From Azospirillum lipoferum (GTDB lineage: Bacteria > Pseudomonadota > Alphaproteobacteria > Azospirillales > Azospirillaceae), in the NCBI RefSeq assembly GCF_024170005.1, contig NZ_JALJXJ010000024.1:1-64000 (forward strand): DNA of 64,000 nucleotides, in the 5' to 3' direction. The translations under genes and the position numbers were made by a program. Position 1 is the first letter of the stretch; each line of letters starts with the position of its first letter. Under the pieces are notes generated by a model. It saw only the letters and a program-made list of their open reading frames with translations. It had not been told where the DNA came from and did no database searches. Positions 1-9,548 of the stretch are shown in pieces.

Positions 1-560
1 TCGACACCGGCGCCACCCTGGCGCTGGGGGCGGCCGAGACCATCGGCTCGCTGAGCGGCGCCGGCTCGGTCACGCTGGGCAGCTACACCCTGACCACCGG
101 CGGCGCCACCAGCACGACCTTCTCCGGCGTGCTGTCCGGCACCGGCGGGCTGACCAAGGGCGGCAGCGGCACCCTGACCCTGTCGGGCGCCAACAGCTAC
201 ACCGGCACCACCACCGTCAGCGCCGGCACCCTGACGGTGTCGGGCGGCTCGGCCATCGCCGACAGCAGCGCCGTCACGGTCGACACCGGCGCCACCCTGG
301 CGCTGGGGGCGGCCGAAACCATCGGCTCGCTCACCGGGTCCGGTTCGGTGGCGCTGGGCAGCTACACCCTGACCGTCGACCTGTCCAGCGGCAGCGCCAG
401 CTTCTCCGGCGCCATCGGCGGCACCGGCGGCCTGACCAAGACCGGTTCCGGCACCCTGACCCTGTCGGGCAACAGCAGCTACTCCGGCGCCACCACCCTG
501 TCGGGCGGCGGGCTGACCGTTTCGGGCGGTTCGGCGATCGGCGACAGCAGCGCGGTGACG
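1..560 (+). repeat. 279-bp in-frame repeat within the adhesin gene
   Basis: The stretch beginning TCGACACCGGCGCC at nt 1 recurs almost unchanged at nt 280, a period of 279 bp (93 codons). A more diverged third copy follows near nt 540. These are the DNA counterparts of the autotransporter-type beta-strand repeats and are similar enough to recombine or to confuse short-read assembly. Confidence 0.75.
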
Positions 561-3500
561 GTCGGCACCGGCACCACCCTGACCCTGTCGAGCGACGAGA
601 CCATCGGCTCGCTCGCCGGTGCCGGGACGGCGGCGCTGGGCGCCAACACCCTGACCACCGGGACCGACAACAGCTCCACCACCTTCTCCGGCACCATCAC
701 CGGCAGCGGCGGGCTGAGCCTCGACGGCAGCGGCACCCTGACGCTGTCGGGGAGCAACAGCGGCGGCTTCAGCGGCACCACGACGGTGCGGGGCGGCGGC
801 ACGCTGAGCGTGGCCGGCGACGCCAACCTGGGCAGCGGCACCGTGACGCTGAACGGCGGCACGCTGACCGTGACCGGGGCGGGCACGATCGACAACGCCT
901 TCGATACCGGGGTCAACGGCGCCACGGTCAATACCGGGGTCGCGGTGACGCTGTCGGGCGTCATCAGCGGCAACGACGGCCTGACCAAGACCGGGTCCGG
1001 CACGCTGACCCTGTCGGGCAGCAGCACCTACAGCGGCAGCACCACCGTGTCGGCGGGCACGCTGCTGGTGACGGGGGCGCTGGGCGGCACCAGCGGGGTG
1101 ACGGTGGCTTCCGGCGCCACGCTGGGCGGCACCGGCAGCCTCTTCGCCAGCAGTTCGTCCAACACGCTGACGGTGGCCTCCGGCGCCACGCTGGCCCCCG
1201 GCGTCGCCGGGACCAACAACGGCATCGGCACGCTGACCGTCAACGGCAACCTGTCGATGAGCGGCACCCTGGCGGTGGAGATCGCCGGCACCGGCTCGCC
1301 CGGCACCAACTACGATCAGGTGATCGTCAGCGGCGGCGTCACGCTGGCCAGCGGGTCCAGCGCGGTCACCGTGACCCGGGTCAACGGCTTCGCCGCCACC
1401 AACACCAGCTATACGGTCATCAACCAGACCGGCGCCGGGTCGGTGTCCAACACGCTGTCCGGGCTGGCGCAGGGCGCCACCCTGACCAGCAACGGCGACC
1501 TCTACACGGTCGACTATGTCGGCGGCACCGGCAACGACCTGGTGCTGAACGCCATCGTCAACCCGACCGTCTCGTCGGTCACCGCCACCACCGCCGACGG
1601 CACCTACAAGGCCGGCAGCACCGTCACCATCACCGTCACCTTCAACCGGGCGGTGACGGTCACCGGCACGCCGACGCTGGCGCTGGGCATCACCGGCCGC
1701 AGCGCCACCTACAGCGGCGGGTCGGGGACGACGACGCTGACCTTCACCTACACGGTGCAGGACGGCGACAACTCGACCGACCTCGACTACGCCTCCACCA
1801 GCGCGCTGACGCTGAACGGCGGCAGCATCGCCGACAGCTCCACCAGCCTGGACGCCATCCTGACGCTGGCTTCGCCGGGGGCGGCCAACTCGCTGGGCGC
1901 CAGCAAGGCGATCGTCATCGACACCGCGGCCCCGACGGTCAGCGCCGTCTCGGCGGTGAACGGCACCTACCGGGCCGGCGAGACCATGGACATCACCGTC
2001 ACCTTCAACGAGGCGGTGACCGTCACCGGCACGCCGGCGCTGGCGATCACGCTGGACAACGGCACGGTGGTGCAGGCGACCTATCTGGCGGGATCGGGCG
2101 GTACCGCGCTGACCTTCCGCTACACCGTCGGCAGCAACCTGCTCGATGCCGACGGCATCGGCATCGGCGGCTCGATCACCGGCGGCAGCATCGCCGACCT
2201 GATCGGCAACAGCGCCATCCGCACGCTGAACAACATCGCCAGCATGGCCGGCGTGCGCATCGACAGCGTCGCCCCCACCGTCACCAACGTCACCGCCAGC
2301 ACCGACAACGGCACCTACACCACCGGCGACACCGTCACGATCCAGGTGGTCTTCAGCGAGGCGGTGGCCGTCAGCGGCACGCCGACGCTGGCGCTGAACA
2401 CCGGCCGCACCGCCAGCTACAGCAGCGGCTCGGGCACCAACACGCTGACCTTCACCTACACGGTGCAGGCCGGCGACACCTCCGCCGACCTGGACGCCGT
2501 CGGCGCGTCGGCGCTGAGCGGCTCGATCACGGACATCGCCGGCAACACCGGCGTCCTGACCCTGACGACGCCGGGCGATGTACGGTCGCTGGGGCTGAAC
2601 AAGGACATCGTCATCGACACCACGGCGCCGTCGATCCGCAGCATCGTCGTGCCCACCGACGGGTCCTATGGCGTCGGCAAGACGCTGAGCTTCTACATCC
2701 AGACCAGCGAGGTGGTGATCGTCAACGGCACGCCGACGATCACGCTGGACATCGGCGGCCAGACCCGTCAGGCGGTCTACACCCCGTCGGCCAGCAGCGG
2801 GACCGTCCTGCGCTTCGACTATGTGGTGCAGGCGGGCGACAGCGACACCGACGGCATCGCCGTCACCGGCCTGAACCTGAACGGCGGCAGCATCACCGAC
2901 AAGGCCCGCATCCCGCTGCCCGCGACGCTGACCGGCCTGCCGGGCCTGCAGAACGTCCTGGTCGACACCATCGCCCCGGACACCCCTTCGGCCCCGGTGC
3001 TGGCGGCCGGACAGGACACCGGCGTCTCCGCCACCGACGGGGTGACCAGCATCAACCGCCCGACGGTCGGCGGCACGGCGGAGGCCGGCTCCACCGTCAC
3101 CGTCCTGATCGACGGCGTGGCGGTCGGCACCACCATCGCCGGCGCCGATGGCCGCTGGAGCTTCACACCCACCACCCCGCTGACCGACGGCAGCCATGCC
3201 GTCACCAGCCGGGCGACCGACCCGGCCGGCAACAGCAGCGGCAGCTCGGCGGCGCTGACGCTGACCATCGACACCGCGGCGCCGGTGCTGTCGACTCCGG
3301 TCATCTCCGGCGTCGACAACACGGCCAACGTCATCTCCACCCCCCGTCCGACCCTGACCGGCACCGCCGATCCGAACAGCACTGTCACCGTCATCGTCGA
3401 CGGCGTCACCCTGGGCACGGCCACGACCGGCAGCGACGGCCGCTGGAGCTTCGCCGTCCCCACCCCGCTGGCCGACGGCAGCCACAGCGTGGTCACCACC

Positions 3501-4970
3501 GCCACCGACCGCGCCGGCAACATCGGCCGGTCGGGAACGCTGAGCCTGACGGTCGACACCCAGGCCCCGACAGTGTCCGCCGGTTCTGCTCCGACGCTGA
3601 GCGCCGGCGGCACGGCGACGCTGGGATCCGCGGTGTCGCTGTCGGACGCCAGTGCGCTGAACCGGGTGACGGTCACCCTGACCGACGCCCGCAGCGGCGA
3701 CGAGCTGGTGATCGGCAACCTGCCGGCCGGCATCACCGCGACCCGCGACGGCACCAGCATCGTGCTGACCGGCGTGGCCTCGGCCGCCGACTATCAGGCG
3801 GCGGTGCGGGCGATCGGGCTGCGGTCGAGCGCCGACGATCCGAGCTTCGCCGGCACGGCGACCAGCCGGTCGATCAGCATCCAGGCCCGCGACCTCGTCG
3901 GCAACAGCTCGGCGGCGGCGACGGTGACGGTCGCCGTGGCCCGCGTCACGACCACCACCACCAGCACGACCAACACGACCAACACCCCGACGACGAGCAC
4001 GCCGGTCACCAGCAGCGGCAACGGCCCGTCACTGTCCGGCAGCTCCGTGACCGGCTCCTCGTCGAACGGCCCGTCCTCCAACAGCTCGTCCTCCAGCAGC
4101 GTGTTGGGCGGCACCAGCGGTTCCGGGCCGAGCCTGCCGGGCAGCGGCGGCACCGGCAGCGGCGGCACCCCCGGCAGCTCGTCCAGCACGGATGCCGGCC
4201 GCTCGGTGACGCTGAACAGCGTCAGCGGCAGCTCGTCCAGCACGGACGCCGGCCGCTCGGTGACGCTGAACAGCGTCAGCGGCAGCTCGTCCAGCACGGA
4301 TGCCGGCCGCTCGGTGACGCTGAACAGCATCGGCGGCAGCTCCTCCTCCAGTTCCGGCAGCGGACTGGGGGGAAGCGGCCTCGGCGGTGGGCTGGGTGGC
4401 GGCCTTGGTAGCGGTCTGGGCGGCAGCCTTGGTGGCAGCGGTTTGGGTGGTGGCACCGGCCTGGGCACCGGCGGCACGCCCGGAGGCACCGGTACGGGGA
4501 TCGGAACCAACACGGGCTCCAATACGGGCACCAACGGCCAGGGCACTCCCGGCCAGACCGGCACGCAGGGCACCGGCCAGAACAATGGTCAGGGCCAGCT
4601 TCAGGGCCAAGGTCAGGGCCAGGAGCGGGGCACCGGCCCCGGCACCGGACAGGGCCGCGGCCCGACGGCCGGACAGCCGGGAAACCAGGGCCAAGGTCAA
4701 GGCCAACAGGGTCAGGGCCAGCAGGGTCAGGGCCAGGGCGAGCAGCAGGGCCAGCCCCAGAACCAGGGCGCTCCCCAGGATGGCGGCGGCACTCCGGCGG
4801 ATGGCAGCGGCCGGCCGGCGGAAGGCGGGGCGGACAACCGTGCCGAGATCATGCCGGCCTCCCCCGGCTTCGCCCGTCAGGTCGCCCGTGCCCATGGCGG
4901 TCCGGCCGGCGCCGCCGACCTGCTGGCGGCCCTCGCCAGCCACGTCCTGCCCGACAGCTGGGCCGCCTGA
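1..4970 (+). CDS. Large repeat-rich surface adhesin, 5' end outside the window
   Basis: The frame is open from base 3, so the N-terminus lies upstream; about 1655 residues are visible. Order: autotransporter-associated beta-strand repeats (GSGTLTLSG and GGLTK motifs, to about nt 1560), four Ig-like repeats starting APTVS or similar with GTY..G.T..ITVTF cores (about 1560-2970), two further Ig-like repeats with DGRWSF cores (about 2975-3560), a beta-rich segment, then a Thr/Ser-rich, Gly-rich and finally Gly-Gln-rich low-complexity tail (about 3945-4835) and a short Ala-rich end. No C-terminal autotransporter barrel is present. The next four genes encode a TolC/HlyD/M50 export set in the same direction, so I infer it is their substrate: an exported fibrous adhesin or biofilm matrix protein. 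Function is inferred from architecture; the reading frame is certain. Confidence 0.85.
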   Translation, partial: DTGATLALGAAETIGSLSGAGSVTLGSYTLTTGGATSTTFSGVLSGTGGLTKGGSGTLTLSGANSYTGTTTVSAGTLTVSGGSAIADSSAVTVDTGATLALGAAETIGSLTGSGSVALGSYTLTVDLSSGSASFSGAIGGTGGLTKTGSGTLTLSGNSSYSGATTLSGGGLTVSGGSAIGDSSAVTVGTGTTLTLSSDETIGSLAGAGTAALGANTLTTGTDNSSTTFSGTITGSGGLSLDGSGTLTLSGSNSGGFSGTTTVRGGGTLSVAGDANLGSGTVTLNGGTLTVTGAGTIDNAFDTGVNGATVNTGVAVTLSGVISGNDGLTKTGSGTLTLSGSSTYSGSTTVSAGTLLVTGALGGTSGVTVASGATLGGTGSLFASSSSNTLTVASGATLAPGVAGTNNGIGTLTVNGNLSMSGTLAVEIAGTGSPGTNYDQVIVSGGVTLASGSSAVTVTRVNGFAATNTSYTVINQTGAGSVSNTLSGLAQGATLTSNGDLYTVDYVGGTGNDLVLNAIVNPTVSSVTATTADGTYKAGSTVTITVTFNRAVTVTGTPTLALGITGRSATYSGGSGTTTLTFTYTVQDGDNSTDLDYASTSALTLNGGSIADSSTSLDAILTLASPGAANSLGASKAIVIDTAAPTVSAVSAVNGTYRAGETMDITVTFNEAVTVTGTPALAITLDNGTVVQATYLAGSGGTALTFRYTVGSNLLDADGIGIGGSITGGSIADLIGNSAIRTLNNIASMAGVRIDSVAPTVTNVTASTDNGTYTTGDTVTIQVVFSEAVAVSGTPTLALNTGRTASYSSGSGTNTLTFTYTVQAGDTSADLDAVGASALSGSITDIAGNTGVLTLTTPGDVRSLGLNKDIVIDTTAPSIRSIVVPTDGSYGVGKTLSFYIQTSEVVIVNGTPTITLDIGGQTRQAVYTPSASSGTVLRFDYVVQAGDSDTDGIAVTGLNLNGGSITDKARIPLPATLTGLPGLQNVLVDTIAPDTPSAPVLAAGQDTGVSATDGVTSINRPTVGGTAEAGSTVTVLIDGVAVGTTIAGADGRWSFTPTTPLTDGSHAVTSRATDPAGNSSGSSAALTLTIDTAAPVLSTPVISGVDNTANVISTPRPTLTGTADPNSTVTVIVDGVTLGTATTGSDGRWSFAVPTPLADGSHSVVTTATDRAGNIGRSGTLSLTVDTQAPTVSAGSAPTLSAGGTATLGSAVSLSDASALNRVTVTLTDARSGDELVIGNLPAGITATRDGTSIVLTGVASAADYQAAVRAIGLRSSADDPSFAGTATSRSISIQARDLVGNSSAAATVTVAVARVTTTTTSTTNTTNTPTTSTPVTSSGNGPSLSGSSVTGSSSNGPSSNSSSSSSVLGGTSGSGPSLPGSGGTGSGGTPGSSSSTDAGRSVTLNSVSGSSSSTDAGRSVTLNSVSGSSSSTDAGRSVTLNSIGGSSSSSSGSGLGGSGLGGGLGGGLGSGLGGSLGGSGLGGGTGLGTGGTPGGTGTGIGTNTGSNTGTNGQGTPGQTGTQGTGQNNGQGQLQGQGQGQERGTGPGTGQGRGPTAGQPGNQGQGQGQQGQGQQGQGQGEQQGQPQNQGAPQDGGGTPADGSGRPAEGGADNRAEIMPASPGFARQVARAHGGPAGAADLLAALASHVLPDSWAA
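4173..4334 (+). repeat. Three 54-bp tandem repeats in the adhesin tail
   Basis: Three consecutive 54-bp units (4173-4226, 4227-4280, 4281-4334) encode an 18-residue unit of the form GSSSSTDAGRSVTLNSVS. The first two differ by one silent base; the third ends in a slightly different codon pair. It is in frame, so copy-number change would alter protein length without breaking the gene. Confidence 0.9.
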
Positions 4971-5056
4971 CGGCGGCCCGGCCCCTCCCCTCCCTCCTTC
5001 TCTCCAGCGTCGCTTCCCCGTCCAATCCATTTCCGCCGAACGGAATTGCTCCCACC

Positions 5057-7150
5057 ATGAAGACTTCGACCGCTCACCTCCGCCGCCGCTTGCTTTCTTC
5101 GGTGGTTCCCGTCGCCGTCCTGACGGCATCCCTGCTGGCCGCGGGCTGTGCGGTCAAACCCGAGCCGCTGACGGCCGAGGAGAATCTGGCGCGGGTGCGC
5201 AAGGATCTGGGCGTCGTGCTGACCCCGCAGGAGCCGCTGACCAAGGCGGTCTCGATGGATGAGGCGATGGCGCGCGCCATCAAGTACAACCTCGACGAAC
5301 GCGTGAAGCTGATGGAGATGGCGGTCGCCACCGACCAGCTGGAGCTGTCGCGCTACGACATGCTGCCGCGCGTGGTGGCGGCGGCCGGCTATGTCGGGCG
5401 CAACAACGACGCCGGGTCGGAGAGCCTGAACCTCGCCACCGGCCGGCGGACGGGCGAGAGCACCACCGCCACCGACAAGCACCGCCGCACCGGCGACCTC
5501 GCCTTCACCTGGAACGTGCTGGATTTCGGCGTCAGCTATCTGCGGGCGCGGCAGAATGCCAATCTGGTGCTGATCGCCGACGAACGCCGCCGCCGCGTCG
5601 TCCAGGGCATCATGCAGGACGTGCGCACCGCCTATTGGCGCGCCGTCGCCGCCGAGCGGCTGCTGAAGCGTCTGGCGCCGCTGGAGAAGCGGGTCGAGGG
5701 CGCGCGCCGCGACGCCCGCACGCTGGAGGCGCTGCGCGTCCAGGCGCCGCTGCAGGCGCTGAACTACACCCGCACCCTGGTCGAGACGCTGCGCCAGCTG
5801 CAGTCGCTGCGCCGCGAGCTGGTGGCGGCGAAGTCGCAGCTGGGCGCGCTGATGGGCCTGCCGCCGGGCGAGCCGTTCGAGATCGAGATGCCGGCGGCCA
5901 GCGTCATGCAGTCGCCGCCCAAACTGGATGTTGGCGCCGAGGCGCTGGAGACCTACGCCCTGCTGAACCGGCCGGAACTGCTGGAGGAGAGTTACAACCA
6001 GCGCATCTCCGCCGACGAGACCTGGCGGTCGCTGCTGAAGCTGCTGCCGGGCATCGACGTCAACGCCGCCCTGCGCTACGACAGCAACAGCTTCCTGCTG
6101 AACCAGCGCTGGGCCGATTACGGCGCGCGGATCAGCTGGAACCTGATCAACCTGATCTCCGCCCCCGCCACCAAGTCCTACGCCGAGGCGCAGGAGGAGC
6201 TGGTCGCCTTCCGCCGTCAGGCGCTGAGCATGGCGGTGCTGAGCCAGGTGCATGTGGCCGTGCTGCAGTTCCGCGAACTGAAGCAGGAATTCGCCCTGAC
6301 CGCCGAGCAGGCCGACCTCGACACCCGCATCCGCTCGCAATACGCCAATGTCGGCGAGGCCGGACAGGGGGGCGAGCTGGGGGTGATCCAGTCGGAGGTG
6401 ACGGCGCTGCTGTCCGACCTGCGCCGCGATCTGGTGCTGGCCGACCTGCACAACGCTTATGCCCGCGTGATGGTATCGGCCGGCGTCGACCCGTTGCCCG
6501 AGACGATGGCCGCCGACGATCTGCCCACCCTGACCCAGGCGGTGGGCCGGGGGCTGTCCTCCTGGCAGGAGCGCGCCAACAGCGTGCTGCGGGTGAAGGA
6601 TCTGATGGCCGCGCCCAAGACCGCCGCCATCGACGCTCCCAAAAACACGCCCAAGGATACCAAAACCGAAGCGGCGAAGCCGGAAGCTCCCAAGCAGGAA
6701 CCGGCTAGGCAGGAACCGGTCAGGCAGGCGGCCCCGGTGCCGGCGGCGGTCAGCGCGCCTGCTGCGCAAACTGCGGCTCCGGCCGCCGCTCCGGTTGCGA
6801 CGGCATCCTTCTCTCCCGTCATCCAGGCGGATCTCGGGGCTTACGCAAGCCACAGGCTTGCCGAGCAGGAATGGGGTATGCTCGCCAAACGCCTGGGAAC
6901 GGAGAGCAGCGGGGTCGGCGCCCTGTATGTCACCACCCGGCGCAGCCAGGACGGCAAGACCATCGTCCAACTGCGTGCAGGCGGCTTCGCCGACCGCACC
7001 GCGGCCGAGCGGTTCTGCAATCGTGTGAAGGATAGTCAGCGGGAATGCACCGTTCGCACCCTTTCGGCCCAGGAACAGCAACCCGGCACGCAGCAGTCCG
7101 GCACGCAGCAGTCCGACAGCCGGGCCACCGGCCGGCTCGCGGCGCTGTGA
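5057..7150 (+). CDS. TolC-like outer-membrane lipoprotein with C-terminal SPOR-like domain
   Basis: A 697-residue protein. A hydrophobic signal ends in a lipobox (LAAG before Cys31), so it is probably a lipidated outer-membrane factor. Residues about 70-500 show the coiled-coil outer membrane efflux protein pattern (two long helical halves, TolC family), giving an export channel through the outer membrane. A Pro/Ala/Lys-rich linker (about 530-580) leads to a SPOR-like domain at about 585-670 (LGAYAS, W..LAKRL, VQLRAGGF), a family that binds denuded peptidoglycan glycan strands. The gene starts 86 bp after the adhesin stop; the next gene's GTG overlaps its stop codon, indicating one operon. 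The SPOR addition is not usual for TolC proteins and may tether the channel to the wall. The TolC assignment is firm, the SPOR assignment good. Confidence 0.85.
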   Translation: MKTSTAHLRRRLLSSVVPVAVLTASLLAAGCAVKPEPLTAEENLARVRKDLGVVLTPQEPLTKAVSMDEAMARAIKYNLDERVKLMEMAVATDQLELSRYDMLPRVVAAAGYVGRNNDAGSESLNLATGRRTGESTTATDKHRRTGDLAFTWNVLDFGVSYLRARQNANLVLIADERRRRVVQGIMQDVRTAYWRAVAAERLLKRLAPLEKRVEGARRDARTLEALRVQAPLQALNYTRTLVETLRQLQSLRRELVAAKSQLGALMGLPPGEPFEIEMPAASVMQSPPKLDVGAEALETYALLNRPELLEESYNQRISADETWRSLLKLLPGIDVNAALRYDSNSFLLNQRWADYGARISWNLINLISAPATKSYAEAQEELVAFRRQALSMAVLSQVHVAVLQFRELKQEFALTAEQADLDTRIRSQYANVGEAGQGGELGVIQSEVTALLSDLRRDLVLADLHNAYARVMVSAGVDPLPETMAADDLPTLTQAVGRGLSSWQERANSVLRVKDLMAAPKTAAIDAPKNTPKDTKTEAAKPEAPKQEPARQEPVRQAAPVPAAVSAPAAQTAAPAAAPVATASFSPVIQADLGAYASHRLAEQEWGMLAKRLGTESSGVGALYVTTRRSQDGKTIVQLRAGGFADRTAAERFCNRVKDSQRECTVRTLSAQEQQPGTQQSGTQQSDSRATGRLAAL

Positions 7151-8007
7151 TCCGTTCCGGTGCTCGGCCCGGCGTTGCAGCCGGCGCCGCTCTCCTGATC
7201 GCGCTGCTGGGTGGGGGCCTCGCCTCCACCCCGGCCGCGGCCCAGGACGCCTCGCAGGGGCAGGTCCGCGCCCTGATCGAGGCCCGGCGGCACGCCGTCC
7301 TCTCTTCCGAAATTCCCGGCCGCATCGCCCGCATGAGCGTCGATGCCGGCCAGAGCTTCAAGGCCGGCGACCTGCTGGTCGCCTTCGACTGCTCCAGCTA
7401 TCAGGCGGAGCTTGACGGTGCCCGCGCCCAGCTGAACGCGGCCGAAGTCACGGCGCGGGTCAACCGGCGCCTGAACAGCCTGCGCTCCATCGGCGAGGCC
7501 GAGGTCCAGCTGGCCGAGGCCAAGGCCCAGGTCGCCCGCGCCGACGTCCGCAAGGCGGAGGTGCAGGCCCGGCGCTGCGACATCAAGGCGCCCTTCGACG
7601 GCCGGGTGGTCGAACGCCGCATCCAGGAGCATGAGTCGGTCGCCGCCGGCGCGCCGCTGCTGGAGATCCTCTCCGACCGCGACCTGAAGGTGGAACTGAT
7701 CGTCCCCTCCTCCTGGCTGGTGTGGCTGAAGCCGGGGCAGCGTTTCGACCTGCGCGTCGACGAGACCGGCGCCACCCTGCCCGGCGAGGTGGTGCTGCCC
7801 GGCGCCAAGGTCGATCCGGCCAGCCAGTCGGTGAAAGTCACCGCCAAGCTGACCGGGGATGGGCCTCATACCGGCATGATCGCCGGCATGAGCGGCACCG
7901 CCATCTTCCCCGAACCGACAGTGTCGTCGCTGCCTGCCGGAAACCAGGCTGGAAACCAGGCCGGAAACCAGGGAGGCAACGCCAGGCCCGGAGCCGCGAA
8001 GCCATGA
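7147..8007 (+). CDS. Periplasmic adaptor protein, HlyD/RND membrane-fusion family
   Basis: About 286 residues from a GTG that overlaps the upstream TGA (GTGA). I prefer this start over an earlier ATG at 7045 because it places a clean cleavable signal peptide (hydrophobic LLIALLGGGLA, then AAAQ) at the N-terminus. The mature part has a biotinyl-lipoyl-like half motif (VDAGQSFKAGDLLVAFD), a coiled-coil hairpin (about 95-150), the second lipoyl half (IKAPFDGRV) and a beta-barrel domain, the usual membrane-fusion protein layout. It should bridge the inner-membrane components to the TolC-like channel. The Asn/Gln/Gly-rich C-terminus contains a GNQAGNQAGNQ repeat. The next gene's ATG overlaps its stop. 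Confidence 0.85.
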   Translation: MIRSGARPGVAAGAALLIALLGGGLASTPAAAQDASQGQVRALIEARRHAVLSSEIPGRIARMSVDAGQSFKAGDLLVAFDCSSYQAELDGARAQLNAAEVTARVNRRLNSLRSIGEAEVQLAEAKAQVARADVRKAEVQARRCDIKAPFDGRVVERRIQEHESVAAGAPLLEILSDRDLKVELIVPSSWLVWLKPGQRFDLRVDETGATLPGEVVLPGAKVDPASQSVKVTAKLTGDGPHTGMIAGMSGTAIFPEPTVSSLPAGNQAGNQAGNQGGNARPGAAKP

Positions 8008-9491
8008 GCGCCGCCATGGCCCAGACCCCGCCCCAGCAGACAGCTCCGCCGCAAGGGGGAGGACCACAGGTGGGAGCCCCCCAGGGGGGCGCGCAGCCGG
8101 TCAACGGTCTGCTGATGCTGCTGGAGTTGCAGCGGCAGGCCTGGCGGCAGGCGACGGCGCCGGAGCTGCGCTATCACATCGTCAACCAGACCCGCCGGCT
8201 GATCGCCTACCGGCAGGCGGCCTTCCTGACGGTGGGGGAGCGGGGACGGGCGACGCTGGAGGCGGTGTCCAACATCGCGGTGCTGGAGCCGAACGCCCCC
8301 TTCGCCCAATGGCTGGAGGAGGCGGTGCGCGCCGTCGCCACGGGCGAGCACGCCAACAGCGTCCATGTCGTCGATCCGGCCACCCTGCCCGCCTCCGTGC
8401 GCAGCGCCTGGGGCGAATGGGGGCCGGCGCAGGTGCTGTGGTGCCCGCTGCGCAAGCCGGAAACCCCACGTGAGCCCCCCCGCGAGACGGTGCCCGCCGC
8501 CGCGCCGGAAAGCCGGGACAAGACCGTCCCGCCGCTGGCCGGCCTGTGGCTCGGCCGTGACGAGCCCTGGACCGACGGCGAAATCCTTCTGCTGAGCCAT
8601 CTGACCGAAGGCTACGGCCATGCCTGGTGGGCGCTGTCGGGCAAACGGGCGAAACGGCATGGCCTGCGGCGCGCCCTGCTGCCGCTGCTGATGCTGCTGG
8701 CCGTCGCCGGGGCGCTTGCCATTCCGGTGCCGATGTCGACCCTGGCACCGGCCGAGATCCAGACCCGCAACCCGGTGATCGTCGCCGCTCCGCTGGACGG
8801 CGTGATCGAACGCTTCCATGTCCAGCCGAACCAGGCGGTGGCAGCCGGCCAGCCCTTGTTCAGCTTCGAGTCCACCGTCCTGCGCAGCCGTTTCGAGGTG
8901 GCGCGCAAGGGCCTGACCCAGGCGGAGGCGGAGCTGCTGACCGCCTCGCAGGCCGCCTTCGCCGATCCGCAGACCAAGGCGCGCGTTGCCCAGCTCCGCG
9001 CCCAGGTGGAGCTGCGCCGCGCCGAGATGGCGCTTGCCCGCGACCTGCTGGACCGGGTGACGGTGAAGGCCGAGCGCGCCGGCATCGCCGTCTTCACCGA
9101 TGTCAACGACTGGCTGGGCAAGCCGGTGTCGGTGGGCGAGCGCGTGCTGACGCTGGCCGATCCGCAGGCGCCGGAGATCGACATCATGGTACCGGTCGGC
9201 GACGCCCTGGTGCTGGAACCGGGCTCCCCGGTGGAGCTGTTCCTGAACGTCGATCCGCTCCACCCCCTGCAGGCGCGGCTGACCCACGCCAGCTACGAGG
9301 CCGGCCTGTCGGCCGCCGGCGTGCTGTCCTACCGCGTCAAGGCGGCGCTGGAGTCAGGTCGGAGTTTGGGGGAAACCCCGCCCCGCATCGGCCTGCGCGG
9401 CACCGCCAAGATCCTGGGCGACCGCGTGCCGCTGGCGCTCTACCTGTTCCGCCGCCCACTGGCCCTGCTGCGCCAGTCGCTGGGGATTTGA
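8004..9491 (+). CDS. HlyD-type protein with cytosolic N-terminal (GAF-like) domain
   Basis: 495 residues, starting at an ATG overlapping the previous TGA (ATGA). After a Pro/Gln/Gly-rich leader, residues about 35-215 form a soluble domain that resembles a GAF-type sensor fold (conserved W, LGLW-like strand, helical cap); this is a weak call. A single membrane segment (about 222-243) follows, then a lipoyl half (VQPNQAVAAGQPLFSF), a helical hairpin (about 300-360), the second lipoyl/barrel part (VKAERAGIAVF) and a C-terminal barrel domain. Topology would put the N-terminal domain in the cytoplasm and the HlyD part in the periplasm. It probably pairs with the M50-HlyD protein encoded next and may carry substrate recognition or regulation. 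The HlyD part is firm. Confidence 0.8.
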   Translation: MSAAMAQTPPQQTAPPQGGGPQVGAPQGGAQPVNGLLMLLELQRQAWRQATAPELRYHIVNQTRRLIAYRQAAFLTVGERGRATLEAVSNIAVLEPNAPFAQWLEEAVRAVATGEHANSVHVVDPATLPASVRSAWGEWGPAQVLWCPLRKPETPREPPRETVPAAAPESRDKTVPPLAGLWLGRDEPWTDGEILLLSHLTEGYGHAWWALSGKRAKRHGLRRALLPLLMLLAVAGALAIPVPMSTLAPAEIQTRNPVIVAAPLDGVIERFHVQPNQAVAAGQPLFSFESTVLRSRFEVARKGLTQAEAELLTASQAAFADPQTKARVAQLRAQVELRRAEMALARDLLDRVTVKAERAGIAVFTDVNDWLGKPVSVGERVLTLADPQAPEIDIMVPVGDALVLEPGSPVELFLNVDPLHPLQARLTHASYEAGLSAAGVLSYRVKAALESGRSLGETPPRIGLRGTAKILGDRVPLALYLFRRPLALLRQSLGI

Positions 9492-9548
9492 GGCACTGCT
9501 CCAAGGCAGCTCCCAAGGCAAATTCCCAAGGCAAATCTGAGGACTCCC

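Noticed and set aside
1..1000. CRISPR-like regular repeats
   Set aside because: The repeats are long, in frame, have no unique spacers of constant size, and encode beta-strand repeats of the adhesin.
4877..7081. Minus-strand open frame over the TolC-like gene
   Set aside because: No family content; the plus strand has lipobox, outer-membrane factor and SPOR-like patterns.
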